Below, in pieces: positions 1 to 7,500 of a stretch of DNA of 12,570 nucleotides. Every line of letters starts with the position of its first letter. The first letter of the stretch is position 1. This DNA is from DAOMOP01 sp035444405. Its GTDB lineage: Bacteria; Pseudomonadota; Gammaproteobacteria; Burkholderiales; Rhodocyclaceae. The position numbers were made by a program, and so were the translations under genes. The DNA is taken from assembly GCA_035444405.1 (NCBI GenBank), contig DAOMOP010000117.1, forward strand, positions 1 through 12,570, given 5' to 3'. The notes beneath the pieces are model-generated. The model was not told where the DNA came from, ran no database searches, and worked only from the letters and a program-made list of their open reading frames with translations.

Positions 1-215
1 GTGATGCGCGCTTCGCGCGGCTGATGGAGGCGGCCGACGCGCTCGCCGGCAGCGCCCGGCCGGACGAGGCCGCGGCCACACTGGCGCGCCTGCGCGAGGC
101 GGCGCTGGCGGACGAGGCCGGCAAGGCACTCGATGCCGAGCTCGCACGGGTGCTCGCGGCGGGCCGCCAGCCATCGGCCACGCCACCTTCCGAAGCACGC
201 CGCACGACGGCATGA
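1..215 (+). CDS. 3' end of an unidentified gene (partial)
   Basis: An open frame enters from the left edge (first full codon at base 3) and stops with TGA at 213-215, giving about 70 C-terminal residues. The visible part is rich in Ala, Arg, Glu and Leu and looks largely helical and charged (for example LREAALADEAGKALDAEL), ending in a Pro/Ser/Thr/Arg tail. No catalytic motif or domain signature is visible. The next gene starts 37 bp downstream on the same strand, so it may be the preceding gene of the same operon. A helical C-terminus would be compatible with, among many things, a small transcriptional regulator, but I cannot assign a family. The coding call rests on strand, frame and codon composition consistent with its neighbours. 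Confidence 0.5.
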   Translation, partial: DARFARLMEAADALAGSARPDEAAATLARLREAALADEAGKALDAELARVLAAGRQPSATPPSEARRTTA

Positions 216-252
216 ACGACACACCCGGCCCACTACCCGGACGACCTACGCC

Positions 253-1242
253 ATGCACACCTTCGAACTCGAAATCACCGCGATCGACACCCCGACCCCG
301 CTGATCCGCGCCTTCGAGCTGCGCGCCGCCGACGCAAAGCCGCTGCCCGCCTTCGCGCCCGGCGCCCATCTGCAGGTGCATATCCCCGGCCTGCACGATC
401 CGCGCTGCTACTCGCTGATGGCGCTGACCACGGATGCGACCGCCTTCACCGCGCCGGCGCGCTACCGCCTCGGCGTGCGCCGCGAGGACCCGAGCCACGG
501 CGGCTCGCTCTACATGCACAAGCTCGCGATCGGCGACCGCATCACCGTCAGCGGGCCGAAGAACGAGTTCCCGCTGCACGAGGCCGCCCCCGGCGAAGGC
601 CCGGTGGTGCTGATCGCCGGCGGCATCGGCATCACGCCGATCGCGAGCATGGCCGCTGCCTTGAAGCGCGACGGCCGGCCCTTCGTGCTGCACTACAGCG
701 GCCGCAGTCGCGACCAGATCGCCTTCGTCGACGCGCTCGCCGCGCTCGCCGGCGAGGCGCTCGTCGTGCATGCGGACGACGAGCCGGACACCTGTCTCGA
801 CCTCGCCGCGCTGCTCGACGGCCTGCGCCCGACCGGCCACCACTATTCGCATCTGTACGTGTGCGGCCCGAAGGGCCTGATCGACGCGACCATCGCGCTC
901 GCGCACGCGCGCGGCTGGCCACGCGAGCGCGTGCATTTCGAGCTCTTCACGAGCGCCGCGCCGGTGGCCGGCGACCAGGCCTTCGAGGTCGAGCTGCGCC
1001 AGTCCGGCCGGGTGTTCACGATCCCGCCCGACAAGACCATCCTCGAGGTCCTCGAGGAGGCCGGCTGCGATCCGCTCTACGACTGCAAGCGCGGCGAATG
1101 CGGCGTGTGCTCGACGACGGTGCTCGAAGGTGTGCCCGATCACCGCGACTACTTCCTGACCGACGACGAGAAAGCCGAGGGCAAGCTGATCCAGATCTGC
1201 ATCTCGCGCTCGAAGACCCCTCGGCTGGTCCTCGACCTCTAA
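253..1242 (+). CDS. PDR/VanB-type oxygenase reductase (FMN/NAD(P)H, 2Fe-2S)
   Basis: This 329-residue protein has the domain order of phthalate-dioxygenase-reductase/VanB proteins. It begins with a flavin-binding barrel with RCYS at residues 51-54 and GGSLYMH near 83-89. A nucleotide-binding domain follows, with AGGIGITP at 122-129 and YVCGPKG at 202-208. The C-terminus is a plant-type 2Fe-2S ferredoxin domain with cysteines C278, C283, C286 and C316 (CKRGECGVC). The length is typical of the family. By family knowledge it passes electrons from NAD(P)H through FMN to its own 2Fe-2S centre and then to a Rieske oxygenase, whose two subunits are the next genes, so no separate ferredoxin is needed. 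ATG at 253 is chosen because family homology begins there; the frame is open further upstream (to 133) but that part looks unrelated. The Shine-Dalgarno sequence is weak. It may correspond to the reductase of the indole-acetate (iad) type loci, but the substrate is inferred from neighbours only. Confidence 0.93.
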   Translation: MHTFELEITAIDTPTPLIRAFELRAADAKPLPAFAPGAHLQVHIPGLHDPRCYSLMALTTDATAFTAPARYRLGVRREDPSHGGSLYMHKLAIGDRITVSGPKNEFPLHEAAPGEGPVVLIAGGIGITPIASMAAALKRDGRPFVLHYSGRSRDQIAFVDALAALAGEALVVHADDEPDTCLDLAALLDGLRPTGHHYSHLYVCGPKGLIDATIALAHARGWPRERVHFELFTSAAPVAGDQAFEVELRQSGRVFTIPPDKTILEVLEEAGCDPLYDCKRGECGVCSTTVLEGVPDHRDYFLTDDEKAEGKLIQICISRSKTPRLVLDL

Positions 1243-1295
1243 GTCCGCACCAGACGGCACCCGCCAACCCCGACAACCCAGCAGGAGGACAACCC

Positions 1296-2609
1296 ATGGC
1301 CCGCTACACCGACAACCCCGACGCGGTCCGCGCGCTGGTGCGCGAGCGCGAGGTGCACAAGGACACCTACATCGACCCGGAGCTCTTCGAGCTCGAGATG
1401 CGCCACCTGTTCGCAAACACCTGGGTCTATGTCGGTCACGCCAGCCAGGTGCCGAACAAGGGCGACTACACCACCACCACCGTCGGCACCGAGCCGGTGG
1501 TGATGGTGCGCCACACCGACGACACCATCCACGTGCTCTACAACCGCTGCCCGCACAAGGGCGTCAAGGTCGCCGGCGAAGTGTGCGGCAACACCGGCAA
1601 GTTCTTTCGCTGCCCGTACCACGCGTGGAGCTTCAAGACCGACGGCAGCCTGCTCGCGATCCCGCTCAAGCGCGGCTACGAGAACACCGGGCTCGAGGAC
1701 TGCGAGGCGAGCCATGGGATGGCCACCGTCGACAACGTGCGCGTGTATCGCGGCTTCGTGTTCTGCCGCCTCAACCCGGAGGGCATCTCGTTCGAGGACT
1801 TCTTCGGCGAGGCGCTGTCGACGATCGACAACATGGTCGATCGCTCGCCCGAGGGCCGGCTCGAGGTCGCCGGCGGCGTGCTGCGCTACATGCATCGCTG
1901 CAACTGGAAGATGCTCGTCGACAACCAGACCGACACCTGCCATCCGATGGTCGCGCACGAGTCGTCGGCCGGCACCGCGGTGAAGGTATGGAAGAACGCC
2001 CCCGAGGGCACGCCGAAGCCGATGGCGGTCGAGCTCTTCGCACCCTTCGTGTCCGGCTACGAGTTCTTCGAGAACATGGGCATCCGCGTGTGGGACAACG
2101 GCCACGGCCACACCGGCGTGGCCGACTCGATCCACGCCGCGTACTCGCCGGTGCCCGGCTACCACGAGGCGATGGTCGCCGCCTACGGCGAGGCGCGCAC
2201 CCGCGAGATCCTTGGCGACACCCGCCACAACACCGTGTATTTCCCGAACATCATGGTCAAGGGACCGATCCAGACCGTGCGCGTGTTCAAGCCGATCGCC
2301 GTCGACCGCACGCTGGTCGAGTCGTGGACCTTCCGGCTGGTCGGCGCGCCGGACCTCTTGCTCGAGCGCACGCTGATGTACAACCGCCTGATCAACGCGC
2401 CGACCTCGGTGGTCGGCCACGACGACCTCGAGGTGTACGAGCGCGCGCAGGAGGCGCTGCACTCGCGCGGGCGCGACTGGATCAACGTCGCGCGCCTGTA
2501 CGACCCGGCCGAGCGGGACAAGAAGAACACCACCACCAACGGCACCAACGAATGGCAGATGCGCAACCAGTTCCGCGCCTGGGCCCGCTTCATGACCGCG
2601 AGCATGTGA
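1296..2609 (+). CDS. Rieske aromatic-ring-hydroxylating oxygenase, alpha subunit
   Basis: This 437-residue protein has the usual length for an oxygenase alpha subunit. The N-terminal Rieske domain binds 2Fe-2S through C85-P-H87 and C106-P-Y-H109. The catalytic domain has the mononuclear-iron and bridging motif NWKMLVDNQTDTCHPMVAH (residues 203-221): D213 is the expected bridging Asp, H216 and H221 the iron His ligands, and an Asp in VGHDDLE (376 or 377) the likely carboxylate ligand. By family it uses O2 and electrons to hydroxylate an aromatic or heteroaromatic substrate. A clear ribosome binding site, GCAGGAGGA at 1281-1289, supports ATG 1296. The reductase lies 53 bp upstream and the beta subunit 11 bp downstream, so the complete oxygenase is encoded together. 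The exact substrate cannot be read from the sequence; the downstream genes make indole-3-acetate a plausible candidate. Confidence 0.94.
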   Translation: MARYTDNPDAVRALVREREVHKDTYIDPELFELEMRHLFANTWVYVGHASQVPNKGDYTTTTVGTEPVVMVRHTDDTIHVLYNRCPHKGVKVAGEVCGNTGKFFRCPYHAWSFKTDGSLLAIPLKRGYENTGLEDCEASHGMATVDNVRVYRGFVFCRLNPEGISFEDFFGEALSTIDNMVDRSPEGRLEVAGGVLRYMHRCNWKMLVDNQTDTCHPMVAHESSAGTAVKVWKNAPEGTPKPMAVELFAPFVSGYEFFENMGIRVWDNGHGHTGVADSIHAAYSPVPGYHEAMVAAYGEARTREILGDTRHNTVYFPNIMVKGPIQTVRVFKPIAVDRTLVESWTFRLVGAPDLLLERTLMYNRLINAPTSVVGHDDLEVYERAQEALHSRGRDWINVARLYDPAERDKKNTTTNGTNEWQMRNQFRAWARFMTASM

Positions 2610-2620
2610 GGAGCACGACG

Positions 2621-3121
2621 ATGACCGCCACCGTGACCGACACCCCCGTGACCGCCCGCATGCTCACCGATTTCGTCTATGCCGAGGCGCGCCTGCTCGA
2701 CGAGCAGCGCTTCGACGAGTGGCTCACGCTCTTCAGCGACGACGGCCGTTACTGGATGCCGCTCGCGCACGACCAGCAGGACCCGCGGCTGCACACCTCG
2801 CTGATGTACGAGGACAAGCTGCTGCTGCAGATCCGCATCGAGCGGCTGGCCGGCCAGCGCACCTTCTCGCAGCAGCCGAAAAGCCGCTGCCACCACCTGC
2901 TGCAGGCCCCCAGCGTCGAGTCCTCGGACCCCGAGCGCGGCGAGCACGTCGTGCGCGCGGCCTTCCACTACGTCGAGACGCGCCAGGACGAGCAGACGCT
3001 GTTCGCGGGCTGGAGCACCTATCACCTCGTCGAGACCGACGCAGGACTGAGGATCCACTTGAAGCGCGTCGACCTCGTCAATTGCGACGCGGCCTTCGGC
3101 AACATCCAGCTCTTCATGTGA
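2621..3121 (+). CDS. Rieske oxygenase beta (small) subunit
   Basis: This is a 166-residue protein of the aromatic-ring-hydroxylating dioxygenase beta family (NTF2-like cone fold). Typical features are the N-terminal helix FVYAEARLLDEQRFDEWLTLF (residues 18-38), DDGRYWMPL (40-48), a central TFSQQPKSRCHHLL (81-94) and a C-terminal strand ending LKRVDLVNCDAAFGNIQLFM. By family it has no redox centre and serves to assemble the alpha3beta3 oxygenase. ATG 2621 is preceded by a GAGGAG Shine-Dalgarno sequence that overlaps the alpha-subunit stop codon, so translation of the two subunits is probably coupled. The reading frame is open far upstream of 2621, but that part is an out-of-frame reading of the alpha gene. 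Confidence 0.92.
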   Translation: MTATVTDTPVTARMLTDFVYAEARLLDEQRFDEWLTLFSDDGRYWMPLAHDQQDPRLHTSLMYEDKLLLQIRIERLAGQRTFSQQPKSRCHHLLQAPSVESSDPERGEHVVRAAFHYVETRQDEQTLFAGWSTYHLVETDAGLRIHLKRVDLVNCDAAFGNIQLFM

Positions 3122-3135
3122 TCGGGGAGCGCACC

Positions 3136-4770
3136 TTGACCACCACTGTCCATCAGGCCTTCGCCGGCGCCGTCGCGCGCTGGGTGCGGCACCCCTTCCT
3201 GTGCGTCGTGCGCGAGACCGCCGACGCCTACGGCATCGCCGCCGGCGAGATCACCTACGGCGAGGCGGCCGAGCGGATCGAGCGGCTGCGCAAAGCCTAC
3301 GCCGGCGCCGGCTACGGCCACGGCCACCGCGTCGGCCTGCGGCTCGAGACCCGCCCGTCTTTCTTCCTGCACTGGTTCGCGCTGAACGCGCTGGGCGTCT
3401 CGGTCGTGCCGATCAACGCCGACCTGCGTGCGGCCGAGCTCGAATACCTGATCGGCCATTCGGAGATCGTGCTCGCGGTGGCGCTGCCCGAGCGCCATGC
3501 CGATCTCGCCGCCGCGGCCGAGCGCGCCGGCCGGCCGCTCGCGCTCGTCGCCGACGGCGCGCCACCGCCGCCCGCCGTGCTGCCCGCCCCACGCACGCAC
3601 GCCGCACCCGACGCGACGAGCGAATGTGCGCTGCTCTACACCTCCGGCACCACCGGGCGCCCGAAGGGCTGCATGCTGCCGAACCGCTATTTCCTGCACG
3701 CCGGGCACTGGTACGCGACGATCGGCGGCCTTGCTGCGCTGCGCGAAGGCGCCGAGCGCATGATCACGCCGCTGCCGCTCGTGCATATGAACGCGATGGC
3801 CTATTCGACGATGGCGACGGTGGCGACCGGCGGCTGCCTGATCCCGCTCGACCGTTTCCATCCGCGCTCGTGGTGGGCGAGCGTGCGCGAGTCGCGCGCG
3901 AGCGTCGTGCATTACCTCGGCGTGATGCCGGCGATGCTGATGAAGGCCGCACCGGAAGAGGCCGACCGCGCGCACGCGGTGCGCTTCGGCTTCGGCGCCG
4001 GCGTCGACTGCAGCCTGCACGCGGCCTTCGAGGCGCGCTTCGGCTTTCCGCTGCTCGAGGCGTGGGCGATGACCGAGACCGGCGCCGGCGCGGTCGTGAT
4101 CGCGAACCGCGAGCCGCGCCACGTCGGCACGAACTGCTTCGGCCGCCCCGAGGCGGACGTCGAGGTGCGTCTCATCGCCGACGACGGGCGCGCGGCCGAC
4201 ATCGATGCCCCCGGCGAGCTGCTGGTGCGCCACGCCGGCGCGGACCCGCGCTACGGCTTCTTCGCCGGCTACCTGAAGGACGAAGCCGCCACCGATGCGG
4301 CGTGGGCCGGCGGGTGGTTCCACACCGGCGACATCGTGCGGCGCGACGCCGACGGGTTTCTGCATTTCGTCGACCGCAAGAAGAACGTGATCCGCCGCAG
4401 CGGTGAGAACATCGCCGCGGTCGAGGTCGAGAGCGTGCTGCAGCAGCACCCGCTGGTGAAGGCGGTCGCGGTCGCCGCCGTACCCGATGCGGTGCGCGGC
4501 GACGAGGTGATGGCCTGCGTGGTGCCGCAGACCGCGCTCGCGGATGCGGCCGCGCGCGAGCGTGCCGCGGCCGAGCTCGTCGCGTGGTGTTTGTCGCAGC
4601 TCGCCTACTACAAGGCGCCCGGCCACGTCGCCTTCGTCGACGCGCTGCCGCTCACCGCGACGAACAAGATCCAGCGCGGCGAGCTGAAGGGCCTCGCCGC
4701 CGCGCTCGTCGACGGCGGCGCGGCAATCGACACGCGCGCACTGAAAAAGCGCGATGGAGGGGGACGATGA
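3136..4770 (+). CDS. Acyl-CoA synthetase (AMP-forming, ANL superfamily)
   Basis: This 544-residue adenylate-forming ligase activates a carboxylic acid to its CoA thioester with ATP. The core motifs are all present: P-loop YTSGTTGRPKG (168-178), aromatic/Thr motif WAMTETG (310-316), WFHTGD (394-399), hinge region DRKKNVIRRSGENI (413-426), and the C-terminal catalytic Lys in NKIQRGELK (K511). The start is taken as TTG 3136 because GGGGAGC lies at 3124-3130, the protein reads from there like family N-termini, and it begins 14 bp after the beta-subunit stop; there is no suitable ATG nearby. It overlaps the next gene by 4 bp (ATGA). The substrate is unknown. In context it probably activates the oxygenase product, or its precursor acid, for cleavage by the thiolase-fold protein; dioxindole-3-acetate is my preferred guess. 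Confidence 0.9.
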   Translation: MTTTVHQAFAGAVARWVRHPFLCVVRETADAYGIAAGEITYGEAAERIERLRKAYAGAGYGHGHRVGLRLETRPSFFLHWFALNALGVSVVPINADLRAAELEYLIGHSEIVLAVALPERHADLAAAAERAGRPLALVADGAPPPPAVLPAPRTHAAPDATSECALLYTSGTTGRPKGCMLPNRYFLHAGHWYATIGGLAALREGAERMITPLPLVHMNAMAYSTMATVATGGCLIPLDRFHPRSWWASVRESRASVVHYLGVMPAMLMKAAPEEADRAHAVRFGFGAGVDCSLHAAFEARFGFPLLEAWAMTETGAGAVVIANREPRHVGTNCFGRPEADVEVRLIADDGRAADIDAPGELLVRHAGADPRYGFFAGYLKDEAATDAAWAGGWFHTGDIVRRDADGFLHFVDRKKNVIRRSGENIAAVEVESVLQQHPLVKAVAVAAVPDAVRGDEVMACVVPQTALADAAARERAAAELVAWCLSQLAYYKAPGHVAFVDALPLTATNKIQRGELKGLAAALVDGGAAIDTRALKKRDGGGR

Positions 4771-6125
4771 GTCCGGCGGACCAATCGGAGCCGGCCGCCG
4801 GGGACCGCCGCGGCCCCGCCGCGGCCGCCAAAGCGGCCGCAGCGGCGCAGGGCGGCATTCGCGGTGCGGGCGACGCGGCAACGCGCGTCGGCGGCGAAAC
4901 GCCAGACGCCGTGCACTTGCGAGCGCCCGAGCCCGGTGCGCAGACCGCATCCCCTCGCCGCGCCCGCGGCTACGACGGGGTCGTCGTCACCGCGCCGCTC
5001 ACGGTGCCCTACGTGCGCTACTCGATCCGCAGCGCGCACTGGTGGCTGGGCCGTGCGCTCGCCGGACTGCTCGATACCGCCGGGTTCGCGAAGGGCGCCG
5101 TCGACGGCGTGTGCGTGTCGAGCTTCACGCTCGCGCCCGACACCGCGGTCGGCCTGATGCAACACCTCGGCATGAGCCCGCGCTGGCTCGACCATATCCC
5201 GATGGGCGGCGCGAGCGGGGTCGTCGCGCTGCGCCGCGCCGCGCGCGCGGTGCAGGCGGGCGACGCGGAGGTCGTCGCGTGCATCGCCGGCGACACCAAC
5301 CACGTCGATTCCTTCCGCACCACGCTGAGCCAGTTCTCGCGCTTCGCGCAGGATGCGGTCTATCCATACGGCGCCGGCGGTCCGAACGCGAGCTTCGCGC
5401 TGCTGACCGACCACTACATGCGCCAGTACGGCGCCACCCGCGAAGACTTTGGCAAGCTGTGCGTCGCGCAGCGCGCCAACGCGCTGAAGAATCCGCACGC
5501 GCTGATGAGAAAGCCGCTCACGCTCGATCAGTATCTCGCCGCGCGCCCGATCGCGGACCCGATCCACCTCTTCGACTGCGTGATGCCGTGCGCCGGCGCG
5601 GAAGGCTTTCTCGTCATGACGGAGGCGCGTGCCCGCGCGCTCGGGCTGCCCTTCGTGCGCGTTCGCGCGACGATCGAGCGCCACAACGCGTTTCCCGACG
5701 ATGCGATCCAGTACCGCGGCGGCTGGGCGATGGACCGCGACGCGCTGTATGCGCAGGCCGGCCTCGCGCCGGCCGACGTCGACGTGCTCGAGACCTACGA
5801 CGACTACCCGGTCATCAACATGCTGCAGTTCGAGGACCTGGGCTTTTGCGAGAAGGGCGAGGCGCCGGAATTCGTGCGCCGCCAGAGCTTCACGACCGAC
5901 GGCAGTTTTCCGTTCAACACCAGCGGCGGGCAGCTGTCGGTCGGCCAGGCGGGTGCCGCGGGTGGCTATCTCGGCCTCGTGCAGCTCGTGCGCCAGCTCA
6001 CCGGCACCGCCGGCGCGACCCAGGTCGAGGGCGCGCGCATCGGGCTCGCATCGGGCTTCGGCATGATCAACTACGACCGCGGCCTGTGTTCGGGCGCGGC
6101 GCTGCTCGAACGGGGACTGTCATGA
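4767..6125 (+). CDS. SCP2-thiolase-fold protein, probable acyl-CoA retro-aldolase
   Basis: This 452-residue protein belongs to the lipid-transfer (SCP2) thiolase family but lacks the thiolase catalytic residues. The position of the nucleophilic Cys reads MGGASG (146-151) instead of CASG, and the usual GHP motif near the C-terminus reads SVGQAG (391-396). Other landmarks remain: YDGVVVTAP (69-77), YDDYPVINMLQFEDLGFCEKGE (344-365) and NTSGGQLS (384-391). Family members without these residues that pair with a DUF35 protein, such as the Ltp2/ChsH2-DUF35 steroid aldolase, cleave beta-hydroxyacyl-CoAs by a retro-aldol reaction. The next gene encodes a DUF35 protein and overlaps by 4 bp, strongly suggesting a complex of this kind. 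ATG 4767 has an excellent GGAGGGGGA site and overlaps the ligase stop. It gives an unusual Ala-rich N-terminal extension of about 68 residues before the conserved fold, so a later start is possible. Confidence 0.85.
   Translation: MSPADQSEPAAGDRRGPAAAAKAAAAAQGGIRGAGDAATRVGGETPDAVHLRAPEPGAQTASPRRARGYDGVVVTAPLTVPYVRYSIRSAHWWLGRALAGLLDTAGFAKGAVDGVCVSSFTLAPDTAVGLMQHLGMSPRWLDHIPMGGASGVVALRRAARAVQAGDAEVVACIAGDTNHVDSFRTTLSQFSRFAQDAVYPYGAGGPNASFALLTDHYMRQYGATREDFGKLCVAQRANALKNPHALMRKPLTLDQYLAARPIADPIHLFDCVMPCAGAEGFLVMTEARARALGLPFVRVRATIERHNAFPDDAIQYRGGWAMDRDALYAQAGLAPADVDVLETYDDYPVINMLQFEDLGFCEKGEAPEFVRRQSFTTDGSFPFNTSGGQLSVGQAGAAGGYLGLVQLVRQLTGTAGATQVEGARIGLASGFGMINYDRGLCSGAALLERGLS
4816..4845 (+). 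repeat. Perfect GCGGCCGC hairpin inside the aldolase N-terminal extension
   Basis: Two copies of the self-complementary octamer GCGGCCGC (4821-4828 and 4833-4840) flank a CAAA loop. After one C/A mismatch the stem continues for four more pairs (4816-4819 with 4842-4845). In frame it encodes the low-complexity AAAAKAAAAA stretch. It lies about 50 bp downstream of the start codon. It may only reflect Ala codons in high-GC DNA, but it would form a very stable mRNA structure just inside the gene. Confidence 0.6.
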
Positions 6126-7366
6126 CCGAACCGCTCGCCCGTCCGAAGAAGAAGAACCCGGTCGCGCGCACGCGCCGCGCGACGCTGCCGCCGGCCGCGC
6201 GCAGCCGCACCGCGCTGGGCCTCGTGCGCGCCGCCGCCGAAGGCCGCTTCGAACTGCAGGTGTGCGCGGACTGCGGCGCGGTGCAATACCCGCCGCGCGA
6301 GGTGTGCGGGCAGTGCCTGTCCGCGCGGCTCGCGTGGCAGCCGGTCGCCGACGGCGGCACGCTGGTCGCGACCACCGTGCTGCGCCACAGCAACGACCTC
6401 TACTTCCGCGAGCGCCTGCCGTGGCGCATCGGCACGGTGAAGATGGACGCCGGCCCGTCGGTGCTCGCGCACGTGCACGAGGACTGCGCGGCCGACGGTC
6501 GCGTGCGTCTCGCCCTCGCGCTCGACCGCAGCGGCAACGCGGTCCTGCACGCCCTGCCCGAACGGAGCACCCCGAACATGCAAGACAGCCCCCAGATGCG
6601 CGAACTCGGCTGCGACCCCAAATACCGCCGCGTCCTCGTCAGCGACGGCAAGTCCGCGCTCGGCCTCGCCGTCGCACAGGCGATGCTCGCGGCCGGCGCG
6701 AGCCTCGTGTTCGTCGGCGACCCGACGCCGTGGCAGACCAGCGCGGCCTTCGACCGCCTCGTCGCGTCCGACGCGCGCGTGCAGCGCATCGAGCTCGACG
6801 TCACCGACACCGATTCGGTCGATCGCGCCGCCGCCGAGATCGGCGGCAAGGTCGATATCGTCGTCAATACCGCCGGCCATCTGCGCGACGGCGGCATCCT
6901 CGGCGCGACGGACGTGATCCTCGCGCGCAACGCCTACGACGTGAACGTGCTCGGCCTGATGCGCCTCGCGCAGGCCTTCGGCCCGGCAATGTGCTTTCGC
7001 GCCGCCGACGGCACGAACAGCGCCGTCGCGTGGGTGAACGCGCTGTCGGTGTACGCGCTCGCGCCGCTGCCGGCGCGCGGTGCTTGGTCGGCCTCGCAGG
7101 CGGCCGCACTGTCGGCCGCGCAGACGCTGCGCGCCGAGATGCAGCATGCGGGCGTGCGCGTCGTCAATGTGTTCAGCGGCCCGATCGACGAGGAGTGGGA
7201 GCAGCTCACGCCGCCACCCAAGCTCGCCCCGGCCGCGGTCGCGAAGGCGATCGTCGCCGCGCTCGTCGACGGGCGCGAGGACGTCCATGTCGGCGACATC
7301 GCCGAGGACATCCGCGAGCGCCTGCGCGACAACGCCAAGGCGCTCGAGCGCGAGCTCGCGCGCTGA
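6122..7366 (+). CDS. DUF35 Zn-ribbon/OB-fold protein fused to a degenerate SDR domain
   Basis: This 414-residue protein has two parts. Residues about 26-148 are a DUF35 (ChsH2-type) module: a rubredoxin-like zinc ribbon with C48, C51, C62 and C65 followed by an OB-fold ending near VLHALP. Residues about 165-414 resemble a short-chain dehydrogenase, but the Gly-rich nucleotide motif is altered (VSDGKSALG, 173-181). The active-site Tyr and Lys are replaced by W322 and Q326 (GAWSASQAA); NTAG (249-252) and S309 remain. By family, DUF35 proteins form the acyl-CoA-binding half of thiolase-fold aldolases, so this is the expected partner of the preceding gene. The SDR half is probably non-catalytic or structural (inference). 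An internal ATG at 6578 with a GGAG upstream could allow separate translation of the SDR part. ATG 6122 overlaps the aldolase stop by 4 bp. Confidence 0.85.
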   Translation: MTEPLARPKKKNPVARTRRATLPPAARSRTALGLVRAAAEGRFELQVCADCGAVQYPPREVCGQCLSARLAWQPVADGGTLVATTVLRHSNDLYFRERLPWRIGTVKMDAGPSVLAHVHEDCAADGRVRLALALDRSGNAVLHALPERSTPNMQDSPQMRELGCDPKYRRVLVSDGKSALGLAVAQAMLAAGASLVFVGDPTPWQTSAAFDRLVASDARVQRIELDVTDTDSVDRAAAEIGGKVDIVVNTAGHLRDGGILGATDVILARNAYDVNVLGLMRLAQAFGPAMCFRAADGTNSAVAWVNALSVYALAPLPARGAWSASQAAALSAAQTLRAEMQHAGVRVVNVFSGPIDEEWEQLTPPPKLAPAAVAKAIVAALVDGREDVHVGDIAEDIRERLRDNAKALERELAR

Positions 7367-7500
7367 CGGCGCCGCCTCCGCTACACCGCGAGGCCGACAC
7401 CGCCATTCGCGCCGCCGAACACCCGCCTCGCGCCGACCGGAATGCATTGCCCGCGCCCACATCGCCAGCTCTGACCCGCCCCGACCCGGAGGACTTCCCA

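Noticed and set aside
133..252. Upstream extension of the reductase frame
   Set aside because: The extra 40 residues (Arg/His/Pro/Thr rich) overlap the preceding gene out of frame and do not resemble the flavin-domain N-terminus; ATG 253 fits the family.
1239..2462. Long minus-strand open frame opposite the Rieske alpha gene, and similar long antisense frames such as 3022-4950, 6071-7462 and 7631-9739
   Set aside because: High-GC codon bias creates open antisense frames. Their translations are rich in Arg, Ala, His and Val with no domain signatures, while the + strand genes carry full catalytic motifs.
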